Of a DNA stretch of 64,000 bases, positions 7,551 to 18,347 are shown piece after piece (position 1 is the stretch's first letter; each line of letters starts with the position of its first letter). The stretch spans positions 372,001 to 436,000 of the forward strand of contig JACKQB010000001.1 in NCBI GenBank assembly GCA_024233115.1, read 5' to 3'. A program made the translations under genes and the position numbers. The stretch comes from Akkermansiaceae bacterium (lineage in GTDB: Bacteria > Verrucomicrobiota > Verrucomicrobiia > Verrucomicrobiales > Akkermansiaceae). The notes under the pieces are model-generated. The model was not told where the DNA came from and ran no database searches. It worked only from the letters and a program-made list of their open reading frames with translations.

Positions 7551-9431
7551 ATGTCAGAAAACCATGAACGCAAGACGCTGGACGAGCGTCATCAGATGTC
7601 CGACCTGGAACGCCTCAGGCACTCGTGTGCGCACGTGCTGGCCACCGCCGTGCTGCGGATTTGGCCGGATGCCCAGCTTGCCGGCGGCCCTCCTGTGGAC
7701 AGTGGTTTTTATTATGACATCGATCTGGATCATTCCATCACCCCCGATGACTTCGCGGGCATCGAGGACGAGATGAAGAAGATCGTCAAGGAGAACCAGA
7801 CCTTTGAAAAAGTGGTGGTGACCCGCGACGAGGCGATGGCGCTGGCACAGAGCGGTCGGTTAGGCGCCCTCTCCGGGCGCGATGCCGTCAGCCAGTTCAA
7901 GATCGACCTGCTCAATGACATTCCCGAGGGAGAGGAGATCTCGATTTATAAAAACGGCGACTTCTGGGACCTCTGCGCCGGACCACACGTGGGCCGGACA
8001 GGCAACTGCAAGGCGTTTAAAGTGATGAGTGTGGCCAGTGCGTTTTACAAAGGCGACAACACACGTCCACAACTCCAGCGTATTTACGGCACCTGTTTTA
8101 AAAACAAAACCATGTTAGACGAGCATTTGGAAAAGCTGGAGGAAGCCAAAAAGCGCGACCACCGCAGGCTCGGTAAAGAGCTTGGCATTTTCCATATCGA
8201 TGAAGCGGTCGGTCAGGGGCTTATTCTCTGGAAACCGAAGGGGGGGCTGATGCGCCGTGCGTTACAGGACTTCATCACCGAGGAGCTTGACAAGCAGGGG
8301 TACTCCCAGGTGTTCACCCCCCACATCGGCAAACTCGATCTCTACCGCACGTCCGGCCATTTTCCATACTACCAGGAAAGCCAGTATCCGGCGATTGCCG
8401 AGCGTGATGCGTTGGAAAAACTATCCGATGAAGGCGCCTCCTGCGCCACCCTGGTCAACGGTTTGGAAACAGGCACCATCGAGGGCTACATGCTCAAGCC
8501 GATGAACTGCCCGCATCATATCAAGATTTTTGCCAGCGACCACCACAGTTACCGTGATCTGCCCGTGAGGCTGGCCGAGTTTGGCACCGTTTACCGCTGG
8601 GAGCAATCCGGCGAGCTTGGCGGTATGACCCGTGTGCGTGGATTCACCCAGGACGACGCTCACCTTTTCTGCACACCGGACCAGGTGGCGGAGGAAGTGC
8701 AGAGCTGCCTCGAACTGGTGAAAAAAGTCCTCAAGACACTCGGTATGGACGATTACCGGGTGCGCCTCTCCCTGCGCGACAAGGATAGCGACAAGTACGT
8801 CGGGGACCCGGCGAACTGGGACAAGGCGGAAGACGCCCTGCGCGCAGCGGTGCAGGTGCTTGGGGTCGAATACACCGAGGAGGAAGGCGAGGCTGCTTTC
8901 TACGGGCCTAAAATTGATTTCGTGGTAAAAGACGTGATTGGGCGCGACTGGCAGTTAGGCACCGTGCAAGTGGATTACAACCTGCCCGAGCGTTTTGACC
9001 TTTCCTACATCGGCTCCGACAACAAACCGCACCGGCCGGTGATGATTCACCGGGCGCCGTTTGGTTCGTTGGAGCGTTTTAGCGGACTGCTCATCGAGCA
9101 CTTCGAAGGTAAGTTCCCGACCTGGCTCTCACCCGAGCAGGTGCGCGTGTTGCCTATTTCCGAAAAATTCAACGATGCCGCCGAGGAGGCGGTGCAACTG
9201 CTGCTTGAGGCAGGCGTGAGGGTTGCCTGTGACCGGAATGCCGACAAGGTGGGTGCTAAAATTCGTCTTGCAAGACTCGACCGTGTGCCGTATATGCTAG
9301 TCATCGGAGCACGGGAGGCCGAGAGCGGCACCGTCTCTGTCAGACACCGGGATCGGGATGATCTTGGTTCGATGCCAATTAATGAATTTGTTTCTACCAT
9401 CCAAACGGAAATTGCTACTCGGTCATTGTAA
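7551..9431 (+). CDS. thrS: Threonine--tRNA ligase lacking the TGS domain
   Basis: This is a class II aminoacyl-tRNA synthetase that charges tRNA-Thr. The N-terminal editing domain carries the metal site HSCAH (residues 24-28) and LCAGPH (Cys142, His146). The catalytic core includes KPMNCPHH (Cys320 as zinc ligand), the motif 2 region RVRGFTQDDAHLFC, and GPKIDFVVKD. The C-terminal anticodon-binding domain ends with LDRVPYMLVIGAREAESGTV. In E. coli HSCAH starts at residue 73, so the roughly 60-residue TGS domain is missing here. An insertion of about 30 residues (AIAERDALEKLSDEGASCAT and following) lies before KPMNCP, which keeps the total at 626 aa. infC follows, a gene order seen in many bacteria. 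Confidence 0.96.
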   Translation: MSENHERKTLDERHQMSDLERLRHSCAHVLATAVLRIWPDAQLAGGPPVDSGFYYDIDLDHSITPDDFAGIEDEMKKIVKENQTFEKVVVTRDEAMALAQSGRLGALSGRDAVSQFKIDLLNDIPEGEEISIYKNGDFWDLCAGPHVGRTGNCKAFKVMSVASAFYKGDNTRPQLQRIYGTCFKNKTMLDEHLEKLEEAKKRDHRRLGKELGIFHIDEAVGQGLILWKPKGGLMRRALQDFITEELDKQGYSQVFTPHIGKLDLYRTSGHFPYYQESQYPAIAERDALEKLSDEGASCATLVNGLETGTIEGYMLKPMNCPHHIKIFASDHHSYRDLPVRLAEFGTVYRWEQSGELGGMTRVRGFTQDDAHLFCTPDQVAEEVQSCLELVKKVLKTLGMDDYRVRLSLRDKDSDKYVGDPANWDKAEDALRAAVQVLGVEYTEEEGEAAFYGPKIDFVVKDVIGRDWQLGTVQVDYNLPERFDLSYIGSDNKPHRPVMIHRAPFGSLERFSGLLIEHFEGKFPTWLSPEQVRVLPISEKFNDAAEEAVQLLLEAGVRVACDRNADKVGAKIRLARLDRVPYMLVIGAREAESGTVSVRHRDRDDLGSMPINEFVSTIQTEIATRSL

Positions 9432-9564
9432 ACCGACTAGGCTCCGTTGATTGCTACCTGCATGGATTATTTTATTGGCATATTCATTACCCCAACACGT
9501 CGAAGTGACGTGGATGCCCCGCCGCGCTCGCGCCGTGGACTCAAATCACTTTTCCCAACAAACC

Positions 9565-9580
9565 AAAGGAGAACACCATA
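9565..9580 (+). promoter_or_regulatory. infC ribosome-binding site with AUA start codon
   Basis: AAAGGAG at 9565-9571 lies six bases before ATA at 9578-9580. ATA opens the frame that encodes AKPKKKTFRPRRDITRVNER, the standard IF3 N-terminus. No ATG, GTG or TTG lies in this frame at a sensible position. IF3 is known to discriminate against non-standard start codons and thereby represses its own mRNA in other bacteria, where AUU is the common choice. Confidence 0.8.
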
Positions 9581-10267
9581 GCTAAACCTAAGAAAAAAAC
9601 ATTCCGTCCCCGTCGTGATATTACGCGTGTCAACGAACGTATCCGTGCCCCCAAAGTACGCGTAGTCTATGAGGACCAGCAGCTGGGCGTCATGAATACG
9701 CGGGAAGCCGTTGAAAAAGCCAAATCCGTTGGCCTGGATCTCGTCGAGGTCGCCGCCAACGCCAGCCCGCCAGTGTGCCGCGTGTGCGATTACGGGAAAT
9801 ACAAATACGAACAGGCCAAGCTGAAAAAGAAGTCGCCTAAGACGGTGAACCGCATCAAGGAAATCAAACTTCGGGTGGGAACGGATAAACACGACTACAA
9901 CATCAAGCTCGCCCGTGCTGAGCAGTTCCTCGATCATGGAAACAAAGTGCGCGTCCGTCTTCAGTTCCGTGGCCGGGAGAATGCCCACCGTGAAATCGGC
10001 TTCGATGTTCTCCAAAAAGTAGCCGAGGATTTGAAAGGGATTGCGAATGTCGACCAGCAAGCCCGCCTGGCAGGCCGCGCTGTCAATATGATGCTGTCAC
10101 CACTCCCCGAGGCACAGCGCAAACGTAAATTCCTACTTAGCCACGGCAACCTCATCGATCCGGATGACCAGGGTGACGAGCATCTTGAGTTCAACGACGA
10201 CGATGAATTGGTGGCAGGCCACCAAGCAGCGCCCACGGATAACAACGCAACCGACGAAGAAGAATAG
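9578..10267 (+). CDS. infC: Translation initiation factor IF-3
   Basis: IF3 binds the 30S subunit, blocks early joining of 50S and checks initiator tRNA and start codon. The N-terminal domain (VNERIRAPKVRVVYEDQQLG) and linker lead to the C-terminal domain with KEIKLRVGTDKHDYNIKL and GNKVRVRLQFRGREN. With the AUA start at 9578 the protein is 229 aa. It has an acidic tail of about 35 residues (DDQGDEHLEFNDDDELV and ATDEEE) that E. coli IF3 lacks. Starting at the first ATG (9692) would remove 38 conserved residues and is unlikely. rpmI and rplT, the usual partners, do not follow. The next gene encodes a small membrane protein. Confidence 0.94.
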   Translation: MAKPKKKTFRPRRDITRVNERIRAPKVRVVYEDQQLGVMNTREAVEKAKSVGLDLVEVAANASPPVCRVCDYGKYKYEQAKLKKKSPKTVNRIKEIKLRVGTDKHDYNIKLARAEQFLDHGNKVRVRLQFRGRENAHREIGFDVLQKVAEDLKGIANVDQQARLAGRAVNMMLSPLPEAQRKRKFLLSHGNLIDPDDQGDEHLEFNDDDELVAGHQAAPTDNNATDEEE

Positions 10268-10297
10268 GGGGGTTAACACCCTGGAATTCGAAATGTC

Positions 10298-10525
10298 ATG
10301 GGCCCGTTAGGATATCCGGAGCTGGTTGTCATCGCTCTGATCGGCTTCTTTTTCCTCTCGCTGGCATTCTGGATCTGGATGTTGGTGGATTGTATTATCC
10401 ATGAGCCTGCCGAGGGCAACGAGAAGTTGACCTGGGTGATCATCATCGCCCTGACCGGGGCGATCGGCGCGTTGATCTATCTGTTAGCCCGTCGACCAAC
10501 CCGGAAAAGACTGTATGGTCGTTAG
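10298..10525 (+). CDS. Small PLDc_N-type membrane protein
   Basis: This 75-aa protein has two transmembrane helices (VVIALIGFFFLSLAFWIWML and LTWVIIIALTGAIGALIYLL) separated by a short loop, VDCIIHEPAEGNEK, and it ends in a basic tail RRPTRKRLYGR. This is the layout of the phospholipase D-nuclease N-terminal (PLDc_N) family of stand-alone small proteins, whose function is unknown. The gene starts 30 bp after infC and overlaps the 5' flank of the HAD gene, so the three are probably co-transcribed. Confidence 0.75.
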   Translation: MGPLGYPELVVIALIGFFFLSLAFWIWMLVDCIIHEPAEGNEKLTWVIIIALTGAIGALIYLLARRPTRKRLYGR

Positions 10526-10550
10526 AGTGCATTCACCGCGCCGCGAAACT

Positions 10551-11213
10551 ATGTCCAGACTGCTGTTATTTGATATCGACTGCACCCTGATCGACACGGG
10601 GGGTGCGGGTATGGCGGCCATTAAAGAGACGGCCTGTGAACTCTTTGGTGCCGAGGGCCCTGAGCTTGATCTTGCCGGAAGTACCGACTCGGGAATCGTA
10701 AGTGGCCTACTCAAGCACTTCGGCAGCGATCTTACGCTGGAGGATTTCTATCAAGTCTACCTCACCAGGCTGGGGCCCAATCTGGCTTCGTTCTCCGGTT
10801 GTGTGCTTCCGGGCGTGGAGACGATGTTGTCGGAGCTTGAACAATCAGAAGTAACCCTCGGGTTGCTAACAGGTAATATCGCAGCAGGGGCAAAAGCCAA
10901 AATCGATCACTACGGCCTGGATGGATACTTTTCCATCAGCGTAGGAGCCTATGGTGATGACCACCATGACCGCAATCTGCTAGGCCCGGTGGCCCTCCAG
11001 AGAGCAAGTGCCGAATACGCCAAGGATTTCCAGGCAGCCAATACCGTGGTCATCGGTGACACCCCCAAGGACATCGCCTGTGGCAAAGCCATGGGGGCGT
11101 TGACGCTTGCCGTTGCAACCGGTGGCTTCACCGTGGATGACCTTGCGGCATACGGTCCCGACCTGACGGTGGCTGATTTGACCGCCCCCGTGGTCAGGGA
11201 GTTCCTCCGGTAG
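10551..11213 (+). CDS. HAD-superfamily hydrolase (phosphoglycolate phosphatase-like)
   Basis: This 220-aa HAD phosphatase has all four motifs: DIDCTLIDT (nucleophile Asp8 and acid Asp10), LLTGN, a lysine in AKAKIDHYGL, and the metal-binding GDTPKDIACG. The helical cap between motifs I and II and the overall length fit phosphoglycolate phosphatases and related beta-phosphoglucomutase-like enzymes. The actual substrate cannot be read from sequence. The start at 10551 (MSRLLLFDID) is preferred because it places motif I at the N-terminus. An upstream start at 10515 would overlap the preceding gene. The stop codon lies inside the left arm of a long perfect hairpin. Confidence 0.85.
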   Translation: MSRLLLFDIDCTLIDTGGAGMAAIKETACELFGAEGPELDLAGSTDSGIVSGLLKHFGSDLTLEDFYQVYLTRLGPNLASFSGCVLPGVETMLSELEQSEVTLGLLTGNIAAGAKAKIDHYGLDGYFSISVGAYGDDHHDRNLLGPVALQRASAEYAKDFQAANTVVIGDTPKDIACGKAMGALTLAVATGGFTVDDLAAYGPDLTVADLTAPVVREFLR

Positions 11214-11280
11214 GACAGCTTTGCAAGCTGTCGGCTGGATGAGGACTTGGGTTGCCGACAGCTTGCAAAGCTGTCCTACC
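11209..11280. repeat. Perfect 27-bp inverted repeat
   Basis: The arms are 11209-11235 and 11254-11280, with no mismatch, separated by an 18-nt loop. Each arm contains the smaller palindromic words AGCTTTGCAAGCT and GCTTGCAAAGC, so alternative foldings are possible. The left arm includes the stop codon of the HAD gene. A degraded relative occurs at 56179-56323. The element could terminate transcription, but it lacks a T-run and looks like a dispersed hairpin repeat. Confidence 0.8.
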
Positions 11281-11358
11281 ATAACAAAGGTACGACGTCG
11301 GCGCCGTGTCGCCGGTCATCTGTCCTGCTGTGACCGCGCCTATAGAGAAATCCCCCAA

Positions 11359-12597
11359 TCAATGCTCCGCCACGGCAGAGCCTGCGATGTAACCGCTGGT
11401 CCAGGCATTTTGGAAGTTGAATCCTCCGGTGACGCCATCGATATCAAGAATCTCGCCGGCGAAGTAGAGGCCGGGGGTGATTTTACTCTCCATCGTCTTA
11501 AGGTTGACGTCTTTCAGGGGGACACCACCGCAGGTGACAAACTCGTCTTTGTTGATGCTCTTGCCGGAAACCTGATAGGTTCCACCGGTCAATTCACGGC
11601 AGAGTTGTCGGGTGCTGTTTTTGCTGAGTTGCGACCAGATACAGTCGTCTGCGATTCCCGCCGATCTACAGAGGCGGTCCCAGAGTCTTTTGGGGAAAGG
11701 GTCAAAGGGCGCCCGACCGCACACGCGTCGTTTTCCCCAGTCCTGGCGCGTGTGGCGCAGGGTATCCTCAACGGCTTGGTGGGGGAGCCAGTTGATGTTG
11801 ATTGGAAATTGGTATCCACGGTCATGCAGCTCCCGCGCGCGCCATGCCGAGAGCTTCAGGATACCCGGCCCGCTGAGTCCGTGATGCGTGATCAGCAGCG
11901 GGCCGCTTTGGCTCGGTTTCATCCCGGGCACTGAGACAGTGGCATCGGATACCGAGACTCCCGGAAGACCCTCAAGGCGTGGATCATCAACGTTAAAGGC
12001 AAACAAGGACGGCACATTCGGGATGAGTACATGACCCAAAGATTGCGCCAACCGTGCACCGGCCGCTAGGCGGGTGCCACCTGTGGCGAGTAACACAGAC
12101 CTGGCTAACAGCCTGTCGCCCGGCTCGGTGGTGACGCTGAAATGTCGGGAGTTGTCATTGCCTGGCTGAACCGACTTGACACCGGTGTTTGTTCTAACAG
12201 AAACTCCGGCTTCACCGGCTGACCGGGTCAGGCAGTCGATGACGGTTTGTGAGTCATCGGTGACGGGAAACATCCTGCCGTCTGGCTCGGTTTTAAGTTC
12301 CACCCCACGGCTCTGAAACCAATCGACGGTGTCGGCCGCCCCCCATCGGTGGAACGGGCCGATCAATGACTTGCACCCACGCGGGTAATATTGAGTCAGT
12401 GCCTTGGGGTCGAAACAGGCGTGGGTCACATTACAGCGGCCACCGCCGGAGACCTTGACCTTGCCGAGGACGTGGGCGGTTTTTTCCAGAATTAGCACCC
12501 GCGCGCCGGGCAGGGATTCCGCACAGGTGATGGCGGCGAAATATCCGGCGGCACCACCCCCGACCACCAGCAAATCCCACGGTTCTTGATCAAGCAT
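11359..12597 (-). CDS. BaiN/HI0933-family FAD-dependent oxidoreductase
   Basis: This 412-aa flavoprotein starts with a dinucleotide-binding motif (LLVVGGGAAGYFAAI). It has the family hallmarks KVSGGGRCNVTH, FPVTDDSQTVIDCL and LLATGG, and the C-terminal FAD site GLYFAGEILDIDGVTGGFN. This family (HI0933-like, now often called BaiN or RdsA) includes bacterial 3-dehydro-bile-acid reductases, but most members are uncharacterised, so the substrate is unknown. The ATG at 12597 is chosen; the frame before it only offers a TTG at 12612. It overlaps the upstream gene by 8 bp, consistent with translational coupling. Confidence 0.88.
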   Translation of the reverse strand: MLDQEPWDLLVVGGGAAGYFAAITCAESLPGARVLILEKTAHVLGKVKVSGGGRCNVTHACFDPKALTQYYPRGCKSLIGPFHRWGAADTVDWFQSRGVELKTEPDGRMFPVTDDSQTVIDCLTRSAGEAGVSVRTNTGVKSVQPGNDNSRHFSVTTEPGDRLLARSVLLATGGTRLAAGARLAQSLGHVLIPNVPSLFAFNVDDPRLEGLPGVSVSDATVSVPGMKPSQSGPLLITHHGLSGPGILKLSAWRARELHDRGYQFPININWLPHQAVEDTLRHTRQDWGKRRVCGRAPFDPFPKRLWDRLCRSAGIADDCIWSQLSKNSTRQLCRELTGGTYQVSGKSINKDEFVTCGGVPLKDVNLKTMESKITPGLYFAGEILDIDGVTGGFNFQNAWTSGYIAGSAVAEH

Positions 12598-12985
12598 CTT
12601 CCTCGAGTTCAAACTCGGCCCAGGTCACGGATTCGTTGAGGGCTGCGACCGCTTCATCGATCAGCTGGTCAAGGTCAGGCTCCTCTCCCTGGCTGTTGAA
12701 TGCCAGCAGCGGCCCGCCGTGTTCGACTTCCGGTGGATCGTCATCGATGCCCGACTCGCGGACAAAAAACCAGTCGAGGATACCTTCGCCGGTTTCCGGA
12801 AGCCATTGCACGATCAGCTCGATGGTCGCGATCGGGTCGTCATCACCGGCTTCACGCTGGTTGGCGAGATCCTCGTCATCACAATCTATGCCGGCAAGCA
12901 CTTCTAGCTGGGTGTCGTCCTTACGCGCAGCCAGCGATTCTTCAATCTTCGGATACACGGCGTCTTTGGTAGATATGATTCTCAT
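12590..12985 (-). CDS. Acidic hypothetical protein
   Basis: I do not recognise this 131-aa protein. It is strongly acidic (DCDDEDLANQREAGDDDP in the middle, EFELEEDA at the end) and has no signal peptide or membrane segment. The pattern of alternating helical stretches (LDQLIDEAVAALNESVTWAE) suggests a small folded cytoplasmic protein. It overlaps the start of the BaiN-like gene by a few bases on the same strand, so the two are likely one transcript. Nothing in the context indicates a function. Confidence 0.65.
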   Translation of the reverse strand: MRIISTKDAVYPKIEESLAARKDDTQLEVLAGIDCDDEDLANQREAGDDDPIATIELIVQWLPETGEGILDWFFVRESGIDDDPPEVEHGGPLLAFNSQGEEPDLDQLIDEAVAALNESVTWAEFELEEDA

Positions 12986-13164
12986 GGTTGGTGGGTTGTT
13001 TTTTGACAGGGTTTACGAAATTTACAAGATTTTGGGAATGGTATGTGTGGGGGCATCCCCTTCCTCGGTGTCTGTTTTTTTCTAACACAGATGGGCACAG
13101 GTGAAGATTATGAGATGGCAACTATTGTTTGCTGCAAGCCTGTGACTCAATAAGTTTTTTGTTA

Positions 13165-13464
13165 TCAGTCCAACCGGAATTCACCCTCCTCATCGGAGCC
13201 ATACCAGCCGAGTTTGCCAAAGGCGGCGAGAATCCGCGTATTGATGTCATCGCCATCCTCCTCCGCGTGCTCGACGGTCGCCGAGCTGGCCAGACCACGC
13301 ATCGACTCGATGCTGATGACGGTTTGTTTGCCGGTGAATGATATCCAGTCGCCCCAATCCTTTTTCTCATGCGTGGGTTCGAGTTGTTGGCTGCGAAGTG
13401 CCACCATCACCTCCGTGATACTTGACGGCGGCTCCATGTCGGGGAGATGCACTCGTGTTTCCAT
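13165..13464 (-). CDS. Hypothetical protein
   Basis: This is a 99-aa soluble protein without recognisable motifs. It mixes polar and hydrophobic residues evenly (HEKKDWGDWISFTGKQTVIS, then INTRILAAFGKLGWYGSDEE), as in a small alpha/beta fold. It lies on the same strand as, and between, the ABC-F gene and the acidic hypothetical gene. The gap to the latter (12986-13164) contains a short ACACAGATGGGCACAG stretch also found around 43.1-43.3 kb. No function can be assigned. Confidence 0.55.
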   Translation of the reverse strand: METRVHLPDMEPPSSITEVMVALRSQQLEPTHEKKDWGDWISFTGKQTVISIESMRGLASSATVEHAEEDGDDINTRILAAFGKLGWYGSDEEGEFRLD

Positions 13465-13511
13465 GGGGAAATTTTAACGGATGATCCGGGAGCTTGCCAG
13501 ACTTATCGGGC

Positions 13512-15407
<1,896 letters not shown>

Positions 15408-15534
15408 GGGCGGCACTATACTGGTGGATCGCATCTTGTCATGCTTTTTGCATCATTGCATGGAGTGCGCGTTTGCAACGTGCGGCAACCCATGTACATA
15501 ATCAGCGGCAGGTTGAAAACCTGCACGCCACAAT

Positions 15535-18258
15535 ATGTCCCTACGTTCCAAAATAAAACCCGGCCAGCGATGGATCAGTGAAACCGAACCCGAGCTGGGG
15601 GTCGGCATCATGCTCAATGTTGAGTTTAAACGTGTCGAAGTCATGTTTCCGGCCGCCAATGAGCTCCGCCAGTATGCCCTCGACAGTGCTCCGCTGCGTA
15701 GGGTGGCCTTGAAGGCCGGGGAGACGTTGGAAACCCATGAGGGTGATGTGATGGAAGTCGACGAGGTGTTGGAGCGTGATGGGCTGTTAGTCTACCTCTG
15801 TGGTAAACGCGAGGTGGATGAGGCCGGGCTGTCCGATACCATGAGCTTCAGTAAACCGGAGGACCGATTGCTGGGCGGGAATATCGATGACCTGCACACC
15901 TATGACCTGCGCGTCGAGGCCCTGCGGAAACAGTGCGAGGTGATGAAGTCACCCGCGCGTGGCTTTGTCGGCGGTCGGGTCGATCTGATCCCCCACCAGA
16001 TGTACATCGCCGGGGAGGTGGCATCGCGGCTCGCTCCACGGGTTCTGTTAGCTGATGAAGTGGGCCTTGGGAAAACCATCGAGGCCTGCCTGATCATGCA
16101 CCGACTGCACCTCACGGGACGTGCCGACCGGGTTCTGATCGTCCTTCCCGAGCCATTGCTGCACCAGTGGTTTGTGGAATTGCTGCGCCGGTTTAACCTG
16201 CTGTTCAGCCTGTTCGACGAGGAGCGTTGTGAATCGATCGAACATGGTGGGGAAGGGGAGGATAATCCGTTTCTCGATAGCCAGCTTGTCCTCTGCAGCA
16301 TTGATTTTCTCGCGGGTAGCGAAACCAGGTCCAGGCAAGTCATCGACGCAGGCTGGGACCTGCTCATCGTGGATGAAGCGCACCACCTGGAATGGAGTGC
16401 CACGGCACCCAGCCCGGCCTATCAAGTGGTGGAGGCGCTGGCCCGGCAGACCGAAGGTTTGTTGTTGCTCACCGCCACGCCACGCCAGCTGGGGCCCGAG
16501 GGGCACTTTGCCCGGTTGCGATTGTTGGATCCCGACCGCTATGTCGATATGGAGGCGTTTCAAGAAGAGGCCGACCACTACGAGGAGGTGGCGGATGCGG
16601 TCGGGCGGCTTCAGTCCGGTGAGGTGCTCAGCGCGGAAGACCGGGCGCTGTTCACCGCGCAGTCCGAGCGTGTCCACGACCACTGCCTGGCGCTTGACGG
16701 GGGTGACGAATCGGCCCGCGAACCGCTGGTGCGTGAACTGCTGGATACCTTTGGCACCGGACGCGTGATGTTCCGCAATACCCGCGAAGCGTTGACCGGG
16801 TTCCCCGAACGACGTGCCTCATTGGTCGGCCTGGACTCCGCGGAGGAAAAAATCACCTGGTTGGTGGAGTTACTCAAGGAGCTGGGTGAGGCGAAGGTGT
16901 TGCTGATCTGCCGCACCCGTGAACTGGCGGAAGAAATCCCTGAGCAACTGAAACATATCATCAATATCAATTGCGGCCATTTTCATGAGGGGATGACCTT
17001 GCTGCAGCGCGACCGGTCGGCCGCCTACTTCGCCGAGGAAGAGGGAGCCAGGATCCTGGTCTGTTCTGAAATTGGTAGCGAAGGGCGGAACTTCCAGTTT
17101 GCCCACCACCTGGTTCTTTACGACCTTCCCGATGATCCGGAGTTGTTAGAACAGCGGATTGGCAGGCTTGACCGGATTGGCCAGACGGAAACCATCAACA
17201 TCCATGTACCCTACGTCAAAGGGAGCCACGAAGAGGTTCTTGCCCGTTGGTATCACGAGGGTTTGAATGCCTTTGAGCACAGTTTGCATGGTGCCACGGA
17301 GATCATGCGTGAGCTCGGTGGCAAGCCGCCGCATCGGGGCATGCACGAGCCGGCCTTACATGCCTTTATCGATATCTCCAAGGCCTGCCGGCAGAGGGTC
17401 ACGCAAAGGCTGGAGCGTGGTTACGACCGGCTTCTGGAGCTGAACTCAAGTAGGCCCGAGGTCGCGCGGGAAAAAATCGACCTGATTGAAAAAATGGACT
17501 CCGACAAGGAATCCGAGGCGTTTTTGCTCCGGCTCTGGGACCACTTCGGCCTGCACATCGACGAGCTGGTGGACCGGTCCTATTTACTGCTCCCTGGGCA
17601 CCTTATCACCGATGCTTTTCCAACCCTTCCCGACGACGGGCTGAACGTGACCTTCGACCGGACACGCGCCTTGTCGCGTGAAGACACCACCTTTATGAGC
17701 TGGGACCACCCGGTGGCGAGAACGGCGCTGGAGCTGCTGCTGACATCCGAGGCCGGCAATGCCTCGTTTGGCGTCTGGGAAGGCGCGCCTACAAAGGGAA
17801 TTCTACTGGAAACCTACAGCGTGGTCGAGTGCATAGCACCCGCAGCGCTGCACAGCGACCGTTTTCTGCCCGTGACTCCCATCAGGGTGCAGGTCGACCA
17901 CACGGGGGAAGACCGGACTGACGATTACCAACTCAACGGCGACCAGCTACGGACGGGGAATGTGCACAAGTTACTTGCGCAGGAAAAATTCCGTCGCGTG
18001 ATGCTACCGATGATGCTCGATGCATGCCGGGAAATCGCTACCGGGTTGATGCAGTCGGTGATCGACCAGGCCCTGGCAGAATCCGATGCCAAACTGGGTT
18101 GGGAAATTGACCGCCTGGTGGCACTGGGCGAGATCAACGACCATGTGAGTGAGGAGGAGATTTGCGCCCTGCGAAGCCAGCGCGACGCCTTGCATACCGC
18201 CATTGCCAAATCCCGCCTCCGCCTCGACTCCGTGCGGGTGATTTTCTGTCAGCCATAA
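15535..18258 (+). CDS. rapA: RNA polymerase-associated ATPase RapA
   Basis: RapA is a SWI2/SNF2 ATPase that binds RNA polymerase and helps recycle it after transcription. The N-terminal tandem Tudor-like region begins GQRWISETEPELGVG and RVEVMFPAANELRQYALDSA, which is specific to RapA. The helicase core has motif I LADEVGLGKTIEA, motif II DEAHH, LTATP, and later EIGSEGRNFQF and QRIGRLDRIGQ. At 907 aa it is slightly shorter than E. coli RapA (968 aa). It stands alone on the plus strand between the divergent ABC-F gene and the histone-deacetylase-like gene. A different SNF2 protein occurs at 52.5 kb. Confidence 0.94.
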   Translation: MSLRSKIKPGQRWISETEPELGVGIMLNVEFKRVEVMFPAANELRQYALDSAPLRRVALKAGETLETHEGDVMEVDEVLERDGLLVYLCGKREVDEAGLSDTMSFSKPEDRLLGGNIDDLHTYDLRVEALRKQCEVMKSPARGFVGGRVDLIPHQMYIAGEVASRLAPRVLLADEVGLGKTIEACLIMHRLHLTGRADRVLIVLPEPLLHQWFVELLRRFNLLFSLFDEERCESIEHGGEGEDNPFLDSQLVLCSIDFLAGSETRSRQVIDAGWDLLIVDEAHHLEWSATAPSPAYQVVEALARQTEGLLLLTATPRQLGPEGHFARLRLLDPDRYVDMEAFQEEADHYEEVADAVGRLQSGEVLSAEDRALFTAQSERVHDHCLALDGGDESAREPLVRELLDTFGTGRVMFRNTREALTGFPERRASLVGLDSAEEKITWLVELLKELGEAKVLLICRTRELAEEIPEQLKHIININCGHFHEGMTLLQRDRSAAYFAEEEGARILVCSEIGSEGRNFQFAHHLVLYDLPDDPELLEQRIGRLDRIGQTETINIHVPYVKGSHEEVLARWYHEGLNAFEHSLHGATEIMRELGGKPPHRGMHEPALHAFIDISKACRQRVTQRLERGYDRLLELNSSRPEVAREKIDLIEKMDSDKESEAFLLRLWDHFGLHIDELVDRSYLLLPGHLITDAFPTLPDDGLNVTFDRTRALSREDTTFMSWDHPVARTALELLLTSEAGNASFGVWEGAPTKGILLETYSVVECIAPAALHSDRFLPVTPIRVQVDHTGEDRTDDYQLNGDQLRTGNVHKLLAQEKFRRVMLPMMLDACREIATGLMQSVIDQALAESDAKLGWEIDRLVALGEINDHVSEEEICALRSQRDALHTAIAKSRLRLDSVRVIFCQP

Positions 18259-18347
18259 GCACGTATAAGCACGCAGGTGGGGGGATACGAGGGCGTATAG
18301 GAACTTGCCGAGTCGTTACAAGCTGATCATAGTCCGCAGTACACGTG

